NCBI GenBank assembly: GCA_037157565.1
Contig: JAZHRO010000055.1
Location: forward strand, 40,517,001-40,581,000
DNA from: Thalassia testudinum
Taxonomy: Eukaryota; Streptophyta; Magnoliopsida; Alismatales; Hydrocharitaceae
Reading direction: 5' to 3'
DNA length: 64,000 nucleotides
Positions within the stretch are counted from its first letter, which is position 1, and the number at the start of each line of letters is the position of its first letter. Made by a program: the position numbers and the translations under genes. Of the stretch, positions 36,293-47,743 are shown one piece after another. The notes under the pieces were generated by a model. It was given only the letters and a program-made list of their open reading frames with translations, searched no databases and had not been told where the DNA came from.

Positions 36293-36729
36293 TACCCCCA
36301 TGCCTAGCTTTTGCTAGTCCCTTAGCAAAAACTTATGGTTTCAACCCTTGTTCTAGACCATGAAGTTCTTAATAGCTTCAGATAAGTGCTTTTTCATTTG
36401 AGCTTAGATTAGGTTAGAATGCTGACCATAGGCCTAAAAGGTACTTTAGTACCAATCAAGATCCAAATCTGTCTAGCCTTGGCCTCAGTCCTTAGCAAAG
36501 GTTTTTAAGGCCCACAAGAACTAACCTAAGGTTTATTGGACTTTGTGGTTAAAGCACCCGTGCTTGAAATGATTTTAGCCCTGGCTCAATTCGCAGTGCG
36601 TTTTGTAAGAGAGAGAGAGAAAATTTATCTGTTTGGAGAGTTCTCTCTCTTTTTCTTTTTAATTCTAGCTTAGGATTGGCTTTTCAACACAGTCTGTATC
36701 AGATTCATTGCTCCCATCATCAATCCTCA

Positions 36730-36897
36730 AGGGTTCCTGGTGATCGATGCTTCGAGATAGCACCGCCCATGGCAACCCCCGGAACCCTGGCTATTAAGAT
36801 TTCGAGATAATCCCATCCATGGTGTTCCGTGGCTGAATCCAGACCCTGGCAATTGACACTTCGAGATAATGCCATCCATGGAATCTGAACCAGCATA
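36730..36897. repeat. Three-copy array of about 55 bp inside element C
   Basis: Counterpart of 16896-17065 in B: three units with CCTGG, a TTCGAGATA core and CCATGG. It lies about 440 bp from the polypurine tract. Confidence 0.85.
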
Positions 36898-37539
36898 GTG
36901 CTTACATGCCCCCAGTAGGATATGTGAATATCCTAAGAGACAAGCACCGAGGAGATGATATTTTGTTATGCATCTTCGAGGGGATTTCCCGCCTCTCCGC
37001 GCTGGGAACTCGTCCAAATCAACTTGTGTTGGTCGGCCGCTCCTACTCTAGGTGTACTTTTCAGAATTTTACGACGCTTCTGCGTGATTTTGATTTTTAC
37101 GCTTACTGAACCAGGCTGTGTGTGAGGTTAGGGTGCTTAGGTTACTAAGTCCCGTAAACCAAAAATTAGTTAATGATGCCAAATACTCCCTAAGCCTTAG
37201 ACCTAATACTTCAGCTTTTCATTTTCCTCAACCTCTTGAGGAGTGTCCAGATCTTAATGGGTACTAAGAGTCTATTCAAGAATGCCTAAGGTTTGCGTTC
37301 TTACTAATCTCATTATGCACTTTTCAATTATTTTCTTGAATGAGGTCTAGAACTTAGGTTAATTCCTTAGTTCCTTACTAATGACTATCACTTTTTCTTT
37401 AATCTTTTTGTGCTCCTTTTTCATTTTGTTTCTTTTCTCCTTCTCCTTCACAAAATTTCCTTCTCCTTTTTTCCTCTTATTCTTTTTAGAAAATTTTTAA
37501 TTTTTATGGTGTTTTTGGCATATGTGAAAAAATTTTTTT

Positions 37540-37610
37540 TATTTTTATTATTATTTTTATTATTTTTTATTTTTATTTTTATTTTTATTTTTATTTTTTA
37601 TTTTTTGAAA
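37540..37610. repeat. (ATTTTT)n low-complexity tract
   Basis: Repeated TATTTTT units in the 3' noncoding part of element C. Confidence 0.9.
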
Positions 37611-37923
37611 CCTTTTCTTACAAGTTTTGCACTTTCATATCCCCCATGCCTAAGATTTGCAATGTCCTCATTGTAACCTAGGGGGTTTTTATTTAACTTA
37701 GTTCATTCCTTAAGACAGAAATTTGGATGAGTGAATGGGTCGGGTTGAATTTTGCGGACGATTTCTAATCTGAGATGCAAGCATCTGAGGTGGGGTCAGC
37801 TGTCTACAAGGGTGAACCTTAAGTGCAAAACGGTGTCAGAAAAAGGTTTTGGATTTTTAGGAAAATGACGGGTTGCCTCCCGTTAAGCGCTGAGTTTTAC
37901 GCCATCGGCTGGGCGCAATAAGC

Positions 37924-39513
37924 TCAAGGGAAATGGAGGATATAAGATGCTTCAGCCAAATCAGTAGAAGTCACATCAATGAACGGCTTGAGTCTCTGAC
38001 CGTTCACGATGAAAGGTTCAGAATCGTGGCTGAGTGGACTGATTTCGATTGCTCCATTTCCAAAAACCTGTCGGACCAAATATGGTCCGACCCACTTGGA
38101 TCTCAGTTTTCCTGGGAAGAGTTTTAGTCGGGCATCAAAGAGTAGGACCTTTTGACCAGGATGAAAGATCTTTCTTGAGATATTCTTGTCATGGAAGGCT
38201 TTAACCCGCTCCTTGTAGATTCGCGAGTTCTCATACGCGTCTAAGCGTAATTCATCGATCTCGCTGATTTGGAGTTTTCTGTGGGTTCCAGCCTTGGAAA
38301 GATCTAGATTACAGTTCCATACTGCCCAATAGGCTTTATGTTCTAGTTCGACGGGAAGGTGACACGCCTTTCCGTACACCAGTCTAAAGGGAGACATGCC
38401 TAATTGGGTTTTGTGGGCGGTCCTATAGGCCCACAATGCTTCCGGAAGTCGGGATGACCAGTCCTTCCTGTCAGGCCGAACAGTGACTTGCAGGATTTTC
38501 TTGATCTCCCGATTAGACAGCTCAGCTAGACCATTAGTTTGGGGGTGATAAGGAGTAGAGATTCGGTGAGACACCCCGTATTTGGTCATCAGTGACCTAA
38601 ACTGAGCATTTGTGAAATGGGTCCCCCCATCAGAGATTATTGCACGAGGAATCCCGAATCTTGAGAAAATGTTTTGATGAATGAATTTGAGAACGACTTT
38701 GTAATCACAGGTTCGGGTCGGTATGGTTTCGATCCATTTGGACACGTAGTCCACAGCCAACAGAATGTATTCGAAACCGTCCGAAACAGGAAAGGGGCCC
38801 ATAAAATCAATCCCCCAAACATCAAAGATTTCGCATACTAGAATCAGTTGCATAGGCATCATGTTGCGATGGCCCATGTTGCCCAAAGTCTGGCAACGAC
38901 TGCATGCCTTGCAGTGATTGTACGCGTCTTTGAACAGTGTGGGCCAGTAAAAGCCGCACTGGAGGACTTTTGCTGCGGTTTTATTCCTGGCGAAATGGCC
39001 ACCGCATGCTTGGTCATGGCAGAAAGAGAGGACATTGCTGATTTCCTCTTCCGGGACACATCTCTGAATGATCTGATCAGCACCTATGTGGAAGAGGTAC
39101 GGGTATTCCCAAATGTAATACTTGGCATCGGAGCGTAATTTGTTCTTCTTGGCCTTCGGCCAATCGGACGGGATCTGATGAGATGCCAAGTAATTTACTA
39201 CATTAGCAAACCATGGAAGGCTAGTACTGATAGTCAGCAGGTGCTCATCGGGAAAATGCTCAGTGATGGGTCCGGAAGGGTCAATTAATTCAGAAGGAAG
39301 ACGGGACAAGTGATCAGCTACCACATTTTGCTTTCCCGCTTTGTCGCGAATCTCAAGGTCAAATTCTTGCAACAGCAAGATCCATCGGATTAATCGAGGT
39401 TTCGCGTCCTTCTTTGCAAGGAGATGGGGACTGTAGGATCGGGGCTTGGGTGACTCGGTCACGCAGGATTTCAAATGCTTGAGTGCATTCCTTGGAAATT
39501 TTGAAAGGTACAT
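37924..39513 (-). pseudogene. pol: Element C integrase, with RNase H remnant
   Basis: An open frame of 529 codons, of which the first 30 are out-of-frame RT sequence; true coding starts near 39423 with [14 protein letters not shown], the last piece of RNase H. The integrase follows: a His/Cys zinc domain ([11 protein letters not shown] and HCKACSRC, about residues 165-215), and the catalytic core with all three acidic residues visible in [18 protein letters not shown] and [12 protein letters not shown]. The C-terminal domain includes [26 protein letters not shown]. It ends at a stop at 37924. This would insert the cDNA copy into the host chromosome. The integrase itself looks intact; what is lost is the continuous frame with RT and the RNase H core upstream. 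Confidence 0.93.
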
Positions 39514-42500
39514 CCTTGGAGAGAAGAGTGGTCAGGGGGCGCGCGATTTTTGAAAAATCAGGGATAAATCGTCGATAAAAACCGACATGCCCCAAAAAAG
39601 ATCGGATGTCCTTGATCGAGCTAGGCATAGGAAGGTGAGAAATCAGATCAACCTTAGCTCGATCCACCTGGATGCCTTTTTCCGAAATTGGGTGTCCCAG
39701 GACAATTCCCTCAGGCACCATGAAATGGCTCTTTTCCCAGGAAAGAACCAAATTCACATCGATGCACCGCCTGAGTATCTGGACCAAGTGTTGGAGGCAA
39801 TCGTCGAATGATGCTCCGAAAACTGAAAAGTCATCCATGAAGACTTCCAGATAATCACCTACCATATCTGAGAATATGGCAAGCATGCATCGCTGAAAAG
39901 TAGCGAGTGCATTGCAAAGATCGAAAGGCATCCTTCGGAAAGCGTATGTTCCGAAGGGGCAGGTGAACGTGGTCTTTTCTTGGTCCTCAGGATGGATTGC
40001 CACCTGGTTATAACCGGAGTACCCGTCAAGAAAGCAGAAGAACCTATTTCCCGCAAGTTTTTCGAGAATTTGATCAATGAAGGGTAGTGGGAAATGTTCC
40101 TTCTTCGTGGAGGAATTGAGTCGGCGGTAATCTATACAGACTCTCCACGAGTTGGCTAGTCGGGTAGGAATGATTTCTCCGGTCTCAATCGTTATAGTGG
40201 TGAGTCCTGCCTTCTTGGGCACGACCTGAATTGGGCTCACCCAACGACTATCGGAGATCGGGTAGATAATTCCGGCATCTAACCACTTGATGATCTCCTT
40301 TTTCACGACCTCCTGCAGATTGGGGTTTAAGCGTCTCTGCATTTCACGAGAAGGTCGTGTGCCCTCTTCTGAATAGATATGATGAGTACAATAGGAGGGA
40401 CTTATTCCAGTCAAATCATCGAGAGTCCACCCGATGGCTCTGCGATGTTGCTGGAGAACAGTAATCAGACGGGATTCCTGTTCGGGATTGAGGTTGGAAT
40501 TGATAATCACAGGAAGGGTCTGATCGGAACCCAAAAAGATGTATTTCAAGTGAGCAGGAAGAGGCTTTAACTCGAGGATAGGGTTTTCAGCAGCAGCAGG
40601 TGGTTCAATGTAGATGTGAGGTTCAAGGGTGGGAGTTACTGGGTTGTGTATGTCTGGATTCGACTCCTCTGTTTGCGGGTCAAGATCCTTCTGTGGTTGA
40701 TGAGGCATAATCGAGTTATTCTGGAAGTGTGATTCATCAACCAAAGTCCGGACGTCACAAATTTGTTCGATGACACCGCAATTAATTCCTTGTTGGGCCT
40801 TAAATATATCAATTTTTAGGGTTTGATCTCCAAACTTAAGCTCTATTTGGCCCTCCTCACAGCTGATGTTGGCTCTAGTAGTAGCCAAGAAAGGTCTCCC
40901 TAGAATGACTGGTGTATCCCTAGGGTTCTCAGGTGCGTCCATATCTAAGACTATAAAGTCCACTGGGAAATAGAAATCCCGCACTCTTACGATAACATCC
41001 TCGAGAATCCCTTTTGGTGACTTTATAGATCGATCTGCTAATTGTAATGTCACCTCAGTTGGTTTTTGCTCAGATTCTTCTAGATGGTCAAGTAAGGATG
41101 TGGGTATCAGGTTTATGGATGCACCCAAGTCTAGCAATGCTCTATCAAATTGGGTACCACCTATCTTGCAGGAAATCAGGGGAGTACTAGGATCTTTTGC
41201 CTTGGGTGGGAGTCTACTGAGGATTACAGAGCTGGCTTGCTCTGACAGAACAATTGGGCTTCCTCCCTTGGTTCGCGGCTTACGCTGGGGTGTACATATA
41301 TTCTTTAGAAATCGTGCGTAAGCTGGTACGTGGCGGATTGCATCCATCAAGGGGATGTTTATGTGGACCTGCTCAAAGAGCTTGACCAGGTTCTCCTCAG
41401 GGGCCACGGGTTTGGTAGTCTTCTTTCCCTTGGTCAAGGCCTCGGGAAACGGGACCTTAGGTGGTTCTTCTAGGATAGGTCCAGGTTGTGGATCCGGGAC
41501 AGGGGTGGGGACGTCCTGGATTACTGTCCTAGGCTTGGGATCAATACCCGGCTTGGAGTGGTTCGGATGAGGTGGGTCTTGGGTTTCCTTACCACTACGG
41601 GTTGTTACGGAATTAAGTCCTGCCTGGTTTTGGTTGGGATTGGGTAAGATAGCTTGCTGCTGGTAACCTGCAAAAGAAGTGGAGGCCTCTATCCCGTCAG
41701 GTGAAGGAATAGAGGGGGCCTGATAAAACATATGGGCATGGCCCGGGTTTGGGTTCATAACGCGCCGCTGGGTTGGCACGTTATTAGGATTAGGCAGAGG
41801 TTGGGAGGGAAGAGTACCTGGCTGGCGAGAGTTTGCCAACTGGGTCAATTGGTTACGGACCTCTGTAAGTTCGTCCTTGTGTTGTTTTTGGATAGCCGCA
41901 TTCGTTCTTTGAATGTCAGCTAGGGTCTGAAGGATAAGGGACATTTGATCCTGATTTGGCCCAGATGGGTAAGTAGGGTTGGGCCGAGGCTGAGGCGGCT
42001 GGTAAGGACGAGGAGGTTGTGGGCGGGGTTGGAAGGATAATCTTTGGGTTTGGGAATTTCCCGCCCATTGAAAGTTAGGATGGTTTCGCCATCCAGGGTT
42101 GTAGGTGTTGGAGAATGGGTCGTTCTGGATAGCGTGGAGGTCCTCGCAGGTCTGAGGAACCTCCAGAGAGTCAGAGAAAGAGGGAATGGAATTCCCTTGG
42201 TAGGTGTAGAAGGAATCGGAAGGACCACCGGGCAAAGATTCGGATGATGGGTCCATCCTAGGAGAAGGTCGATGGAGAATATTTTGCACAGTTTCCCTTG
42301 TGGAAGGAGGCTGTGCGAAAGGGTTATGCGCAGAGGTGGCTCACTGCAAATGCTGAGTCAGCTCGTTCACCTTCTTTTCGATAATTGAGACCTTGTCCAA
42401 TCGACTGGCCATTACTTCCAGGTCGACTGATGCGGACAGGCCCTGCGTCTCATGTGCTCCCCTAAGATTCGTCGATGCGCGGGTATTCGTCCTGTCGAAT

Positions 42501-43372
42501 AATCCCATGGAGTCATTGTTGATGGAGTTCTCGCACATGTTTTCGAGAATCTCCCACACGGTGTCTTCATTCTGACCAATGATATTTCCTCCGCAGGTTG
42601 CATTGACGAAAAGACGGATGTCCTCACGGAGTCCCTGGTAAAAAGACTGGACTTGTTCCCATTTAGGAACTCCGTGATGGGGGCACTTTCTCATGAGATC
42701 TTGGAAACGATCCCATGCCTCATGGAGAGGTTCTCCTGATTGTTGAGTGAAGTGCGTAATCTGATGGCGCAAGGCGTTGGTCAGACCAACAGGAAAAAAC
42801 TTCTTCAAAAACTCGGATTGAAGTTCTTCCCAAGTGTTGATCGGCTGGGTCTGAGTTTGATACCAATGGGCGGCCTTGTCCATAAGAGAAAAGGAGAACA
42901 TCTTCATGAGAAGAATATCCCGATTTTGCGCATCTGACCCAAAAGTTTGGGCCAGATGCTTTAGCTGTTTGATGTGCTGGAAGGGATCTTCGGAATTAAG
43001 CCCATGGAATTTAGGTATAGCATGAATCATGTTGGGCTTCAATTCGGAATCAGGTCCTCCAGTCGGGATTCTGACTCGAGGCTCAATAGCCACCGCAGCA
43101 GGATTGTAGTGGTCCCGCATCATAGGATGCTATGGTGGGTGCACGAAGTTTTGGAAGAGGTCATTGAGTCGCTGGAGCTGGTGCTCCAGATTGTTTTCTT
43201 CCTCAACTGGCTGAGCCATGATGGGGGAAGAAGAAGAACTTGGTTCTGAATCAGAAGAGAGAATAATGTGAGGGGGTTGCTGCACAAACACGGGAGTCGA
43301 GGCTTGGCCTTGACGAGAGTGAATTTCTAAAGGAGGTCTTAAGGGTGGTCTTAAGGACCTCCTACCGTACAT
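39424..43372 (-). pseudogene. gag-pol: Element C gag-protease-RT
   Basis: The gag ATG at 43372 opens one frame running leftward to the RNase H deletion at about 39424. Two in-frame stops interrupt gag: TAG at 43130-43132 and TGA at 42341-42343; both could come from single C-to-T changes. The gag core is 43100-42600 (YQTQTQPINTWEELQSEFLKKFFP, HHGVPKWEQVQSFYQGL); no zinc knuckle is visible. A proline/glutamine-rich linker follows, then the protease with DLGASINLIP near 41130 and VILGRPFLATTRA near 40890. RT occupies about 40330-39550 with WRVCIDYRRLN, the catalytic FMDD near 39830 and FLGHVGFYRRFIPDFSKIARPL. Sequence style of protease and RT is that of the Athila lineage. Confidence 0.94.
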
Positions 43373-43403
43373 GCACTGTTGGAAGAGATGAGTTTAGAAG
43401 GTG

Positions 43404-43648
43404 CTGGACCCAATCAAGACACCTAAAAATGTGTTGGGTGACTATAGAGGTGCGGGGCAGATGGACCCCTTGATCAGAAAGATCGTCCACCTGAGAATTA
43501 CCTGGGCAGCCAGAGAGGGAGAGTCCCGCAAAGACCCCTACACGGTAGAGCGTCCCCACGGGTTACAGGGTTTCCCCCACCCGACCTCTCTTGTCACTGC
43601 GGTTCCAGGTAGACCAGAATGGGGATCTTGACCTCTTAAGTCTACCAA
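43404..43648 (-). promoter_or_regulatory. Conserved 5' leader block of element C
   Basis: Directly upstream of the gag ATG (43372), counterpart of 19852-20089 in B. The 89-bp core 43493-43581 is identical to B. Probably acts in the RNA, for packaging or dimerisation; this is inferred from position and conservation. Confidence 0.7.
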
Positions 43649-44280
43649 TTTTAGGTTAAGATTAGGGTGCTTAAGGTTACACTTGAACTTTAGTTCTTTG
43701 AGTGCAAAGAGTGACCTAATTTAAGGTTGGTTGACCCAAGGGGGCAACTTTACCTCTTGTTTCCTTTGAGAGTTTTTGGGTCTTGTCTTTTAGGGTTCAA
43801 GTGTTTTAGAGAGCCAATTATTTTAGGTTTTCTTTGAATAGGTATTTTTAGACAAGGGCTTGGGCACACTTCATTTGGTTTTCTCAATTCTTGCTTAAGG
43901 AGTGTGTCTCTAAATCCCTAGTGTTGGATCCTAGGTTGGCTCTACTTGGTCCAGTTAGCTCTTTGTTGGGTAATTAGGGCTCAAGCAAGAATGTGTTAGC
44001 CCTTAAATACCCTTAATAGTGTGCAGTAATAATGGGTTGAAAACATGCAACTTTTGATGGTTTACTGAGTATAGAAGACAGGTTAGACCTATATTGCTTG
44101 TTTTTTTCTTTTCTTCCTCTTTAGAGTTTAGGGATTGAGAGTATAGAATTTTACCTGTCCTTGGAGTGGTTGTCGTGGGGTTGCTTGTCTTCTCGATTTT
44201 CTTGTATTTTCCTGCACAACAAAGGAGAGATTGTTAGCAATGTAAAAACAGGAATTTGATTATCTCTAGAATAGCCGTTG

Positions 44281-44299
44281 CTCCCCGGCAACGGCGCCA
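44281..44299 (-). promoter_or_regulatory. Element C primer-binding site (tRNA-Asp)
   Basis: Plus strand CTCCCCGGCAACGGCGCCA equals the 3' end of plant tRNA-Asp, two bases from the 5' LTR. It is the best match of the three tRNA-Asp sites here. Confidence 0.95.
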
Positions 44300-44301
44300 A
44301 C

Positions 44302-47085
44302 TGGCGAAACGGTGGCAGCAACTAGCTTTTCTTAAGTTGTTGTAGTACAAATAGTTATTGCCATCATTTGCTAATATATAATTTTTTTACTCGGAAAATA
44401 AAGAGTTCCCGAGGTCGAACTCAGGGAGCAAGTTATATTCTAGGGGTACAAGTTTCTTTTACAAAAATAAAGAAAGAGAGAGAGAATTTGTTGGCTTCTT
44501 TCTTCTTCTCTTCTTTTCTCTTTGCTTATCCTCTCCTCTTCTGCTTGGCTCTTCTGCTTTCTTCCTTTGCTCTTCTTCTTTATCTGCAGCAGTAGTGATG
44601 TTCTTCTTCTTTCAGTTCTTGTTTCTGCTCGTCTCTTTCTTTTTCTTCTCCCTTGCGGTCCTGTTCTTCTTCTTCTTTCTTTCTTCTTTTCCTTTCTTCA
44701 GATCTTCTTCTCGTGCTCTTCTTCTTTTGCAGAGTCTTCACTTGGCCTCTCTGTGTTCTCCTCTGCCTCGCCTTCCTTCTCCTTCTTTGCCTTCAAGACG
44801 TCGTCTGATTTTCCAATCAGACGACTTAAACCGCCGCTGCTACAGTGCCGCTCGGTGCTCCTCCTTCCTTCAGCTTTCGTCGGCCTTCTTCTCTGTTCAG
44901 CGGGCGTCTTTCTTCTTCTTCTTTGCCTTCACACTTGCACAGCTTGATCAGAGAGGGGGGCAAAACCTAATTCTACCCTCTCCCCCGCGTTTCTCTCTCA
45001 CAGAAGCCGCTCTTAGGAAAGCTCTCCCAGAGTTGCCGGGTATTCGGGTACGGGTTGTCCCCGGGTCCAGGCCCACCGGCGTGCGTGGTGGGCGAGGAGT
45101 GCAGGTCGGGCTTAGTCAGGTCGAGCCAGGTCCGCGGGGCGTGGTCGCGGACGAGGCCGGGTCGAGCGGGTAAGTGAGAGGGACCTCACCCCGTGCTCAG
45201 GAGGCAACGAACATAAGGCACTTTTTGCCTTTATGCGGGCACGCTCCTCTGGAAAGTTACGAGGTGGGACTAAATGTCCCAACCCAATTGGGCGCCCGCA
45301 GCTGAGGACGCTGCAGGAGTTCGTGGTGGCACGCGAGGCATTTGCCCCAGCTACAAGCCTGGGACGCTTCGCGGAGATGCCCCGCGCAGCCTGGGAGTCG
45401 CACCTGGGCGAATCGCACCTGGAGCTGCAGGTTGAAGGTGCTCCTTCCACGCAACAATGGCGACGGCGGTCGAGATACCTGTCCACAGAGGAACGGCCTC
45501 TCAGCCTAATCAGATACGCGGAGAACCTTCGCCGTGGCACGACGAAGGTGGTGGGGGGTCTAGCAGGCGGCGGGGCGGAGCGTGAGGGTCGCCCTAGGTC
45601 AAACTGCGGGAGAAGAAGTGGGTTTGCTCGGGGGGTCTGCAGAGGGCGAGTGGTGGGAAATGGAAGGGCGGAGGTTGATCAGGGTGAGGAGGCGGAGGTT
45701 CTGTGAGGGTCGGCGAGGCGTATGGGGCTGTGGATCGGCGGGGGCGTCTCGCCGGAGTTTGGCCGGAGATGAAGGGGGTGACGGTGGACAGGAGCGGTCG
45801 AGGGTTTAATCAAATAAAAGACAGTGAGGAAAAGAAAGAGGGGGAGATGGGGAGAAGTTCTGACCTAGCTACGGAAACGAAAGGGGCTGGAGCAAGGCGG
45901 CAGTCGTATCGACTGTCGCCGGAGAAGAAGATGCCCGGGGGAAGGGGCGGCGGCGAGGAGAGGGCCGGAGAGGCGCCAGTTGGGTACGGCGTGGCGCGGG
46001 AAGAGCGAGGGGGGGCAACCCTGCAGCTGGTAGTGCGGCAGAGCGACGAGGAGGAAGGGGAGAGGCCGTCGGAGCTGGAGGGCTCCCTGTCGGAGTGGGA
46101 AGAGAGGAAGTGGGGGTCTTTCTCCGTCAGGACCGAGCTGCCCAGAACGGTGGAGCGACGGGGGTATTTATAGAGGCGGAATCAGAGAGGAGGGCGGAGG
46201 GAGACGACGTGTCTCCCTCGCTGGAGGACGCTGGAGATGGAGACCCATACCGTCCGTGCGTTCGCACGGCTGGTATGGTGGGTTGCAGCGACCAGGGGGG
46301 TGTTCCTGCGACGGCTGATGACGCAGGGCACCCCCGGTTGTCTTACCAGACCTTCCCCCCTTACCCTGCGCGGCGCCATGCTCCGCGCAAGGTCGCCGGA
46401 GCATGGTGCTAGTCAGGTTTTGGCAGGAGGGACCTGAATGCAAAGAACGAAGGAGAGTTAGGGGTAGAAATGTGAGGGTTCAAAAGTTGAGGGCCAAAAA
46501 GTAAATAAATGAGGACCAAAGTGTAAAGTTGGTCAAGAAGGTTTCCTCTTAGGCTCAAGTTTTTATACATGACTAATTGGGACCTAAGGATTATGATGGT
46601 GAATTTTATTTCTAGATTAAACCTTGTTTGACCGGTCAATTTACGTAAAAACCCAAATTAAGTTATTAATTGGGCATGGTTCTCAATGTAGGTCAAAAAG
46701 GGTTCCGAAGGCCAAATTGAAGGTTCTAAACCCTAGAGATTATTTTTCTATGAATTTTAGAGGGTTTATTCTATTTTTACTTTACCTCGAACCTCGCAAA
46801 TTGAAGTGGGTTTGTTTTAAGGTTACAGATTATCATTTAGTTCCTTGGAATTGCTGTAGCCCTTATCAGATCATCCCACTTTCCTTCTTATTTGGTTTGT
46901 TTGACCTATGTTTGGACCTGTATGCAGATTATACTGGTAAAATTGCATTTTTACCCCTTGTGACTTGTTTTCTTCTCAAACTCAGAATTCTCTGAGTTAA
47001 GCCTTCCCTTGAGTTATGTAGGAGCTTTTATCCTTTGTATTAGGTCAAAATGAGCTAGTTATGGCTCATGATGAGGTTCTCATCA
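44302..47085 (-). repeat. Element C 5' LTR
   Basis: 2784 bp, highly similar to 33475-36292 with scattered substitutions. Hairpin 46246-46277, TATA box 46165-46173, GACGTC-type stem-loop 44800-44825, CGAGGTCGAACTCAGGGAGC at 44410-44429. Confidence 0.96.
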
Positions 47086-47743
47086 TGGGTCACTCACCAC
47101 AAACCCCACTGAAGAAAACATGTTAAAATTAACTTTAAAATACGAAATCAACCCGAGTTTGTTGTCGTACTACTGGGTGAGTTTAATCTCCCTTGCCAAA
47201 CCTGGTGACTAAATCTGTGGGATAGTGTCAAACGACCACGGCTCGGGGGTCAACGGAATCGGAGGCGTAAGCCAAAGGAAGAACCTTCTCCTTAGTCCCC
47301 TCGTAACCAGACTGGCTGGGTTAGCTTGAGAGGCGGGATTCACTTTCAGTCGGTTGTACGACGAACTTATCTTCAGGAATTCAAATCCCTAACGAAAAAT
47401 CTGGTCACCTGATCTATAAGGACCATTTGATTGATAGGGCCTTAGCCTTGTCCTACGTGGCTACACCAACCCAGGGGTTGGGCGGTGTATGCACGGAAGG
47501 AGGTCACTTCGACCTCACTTGGTTGGACCTTGGGAGCCGCTCCCAAGGAGGCGAGTCACTTCTTCTATCTGCTGAGCCGCGATGGCTAACATTGGATCTG
47601 GACCTAATCAGGATCCAGAAGAGCTGGACCCATGAGCTTATCTGAGAGCTCGGGTCACTAAATTTGCTCAACCTTGGGATCAAAACCCAAGGTGGCGAAG
47701 ATGACTTTGCGCTTCGCCAGATCCTTCTCCTCGGGTTACTGAA
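47086..47743 (+). other. Element E 5' leader, part after insertion C
   Basis: Continues from 33474. No credible ORF before the ATG at 47744. It contains short inverted stretches such as CAACCTTGGGATCAAAACCCAAGGT (described here as two arms, CCTTGGG and CCCAAGG, near 47672-47692). Confidence 0.7.

Larger units (their letters stand above)
33475..47085 (-). mobile_element. Element C: near-complete Athila-lineage Ty3/gypsy retrotransposon
   Basis: 13.6 kb, transcribed leftward, inserted in the E leader with flanks TGGGC (33470-33474) and TGGGT (47086-47090), one mismatch. LTRs 33475-36292 and 44302-47085; tRNA-Asp primer site at 44281-44299; polypurine tract at 36293-36307. The interior carries gag, protease, RT and integrase of Athila type (no chromodomain). 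It is the innermost, hence latest, insertion of the nest. It is disabled by two nonsense codons in gag and a deletion of most of RNase H. Confidence 0.96.
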
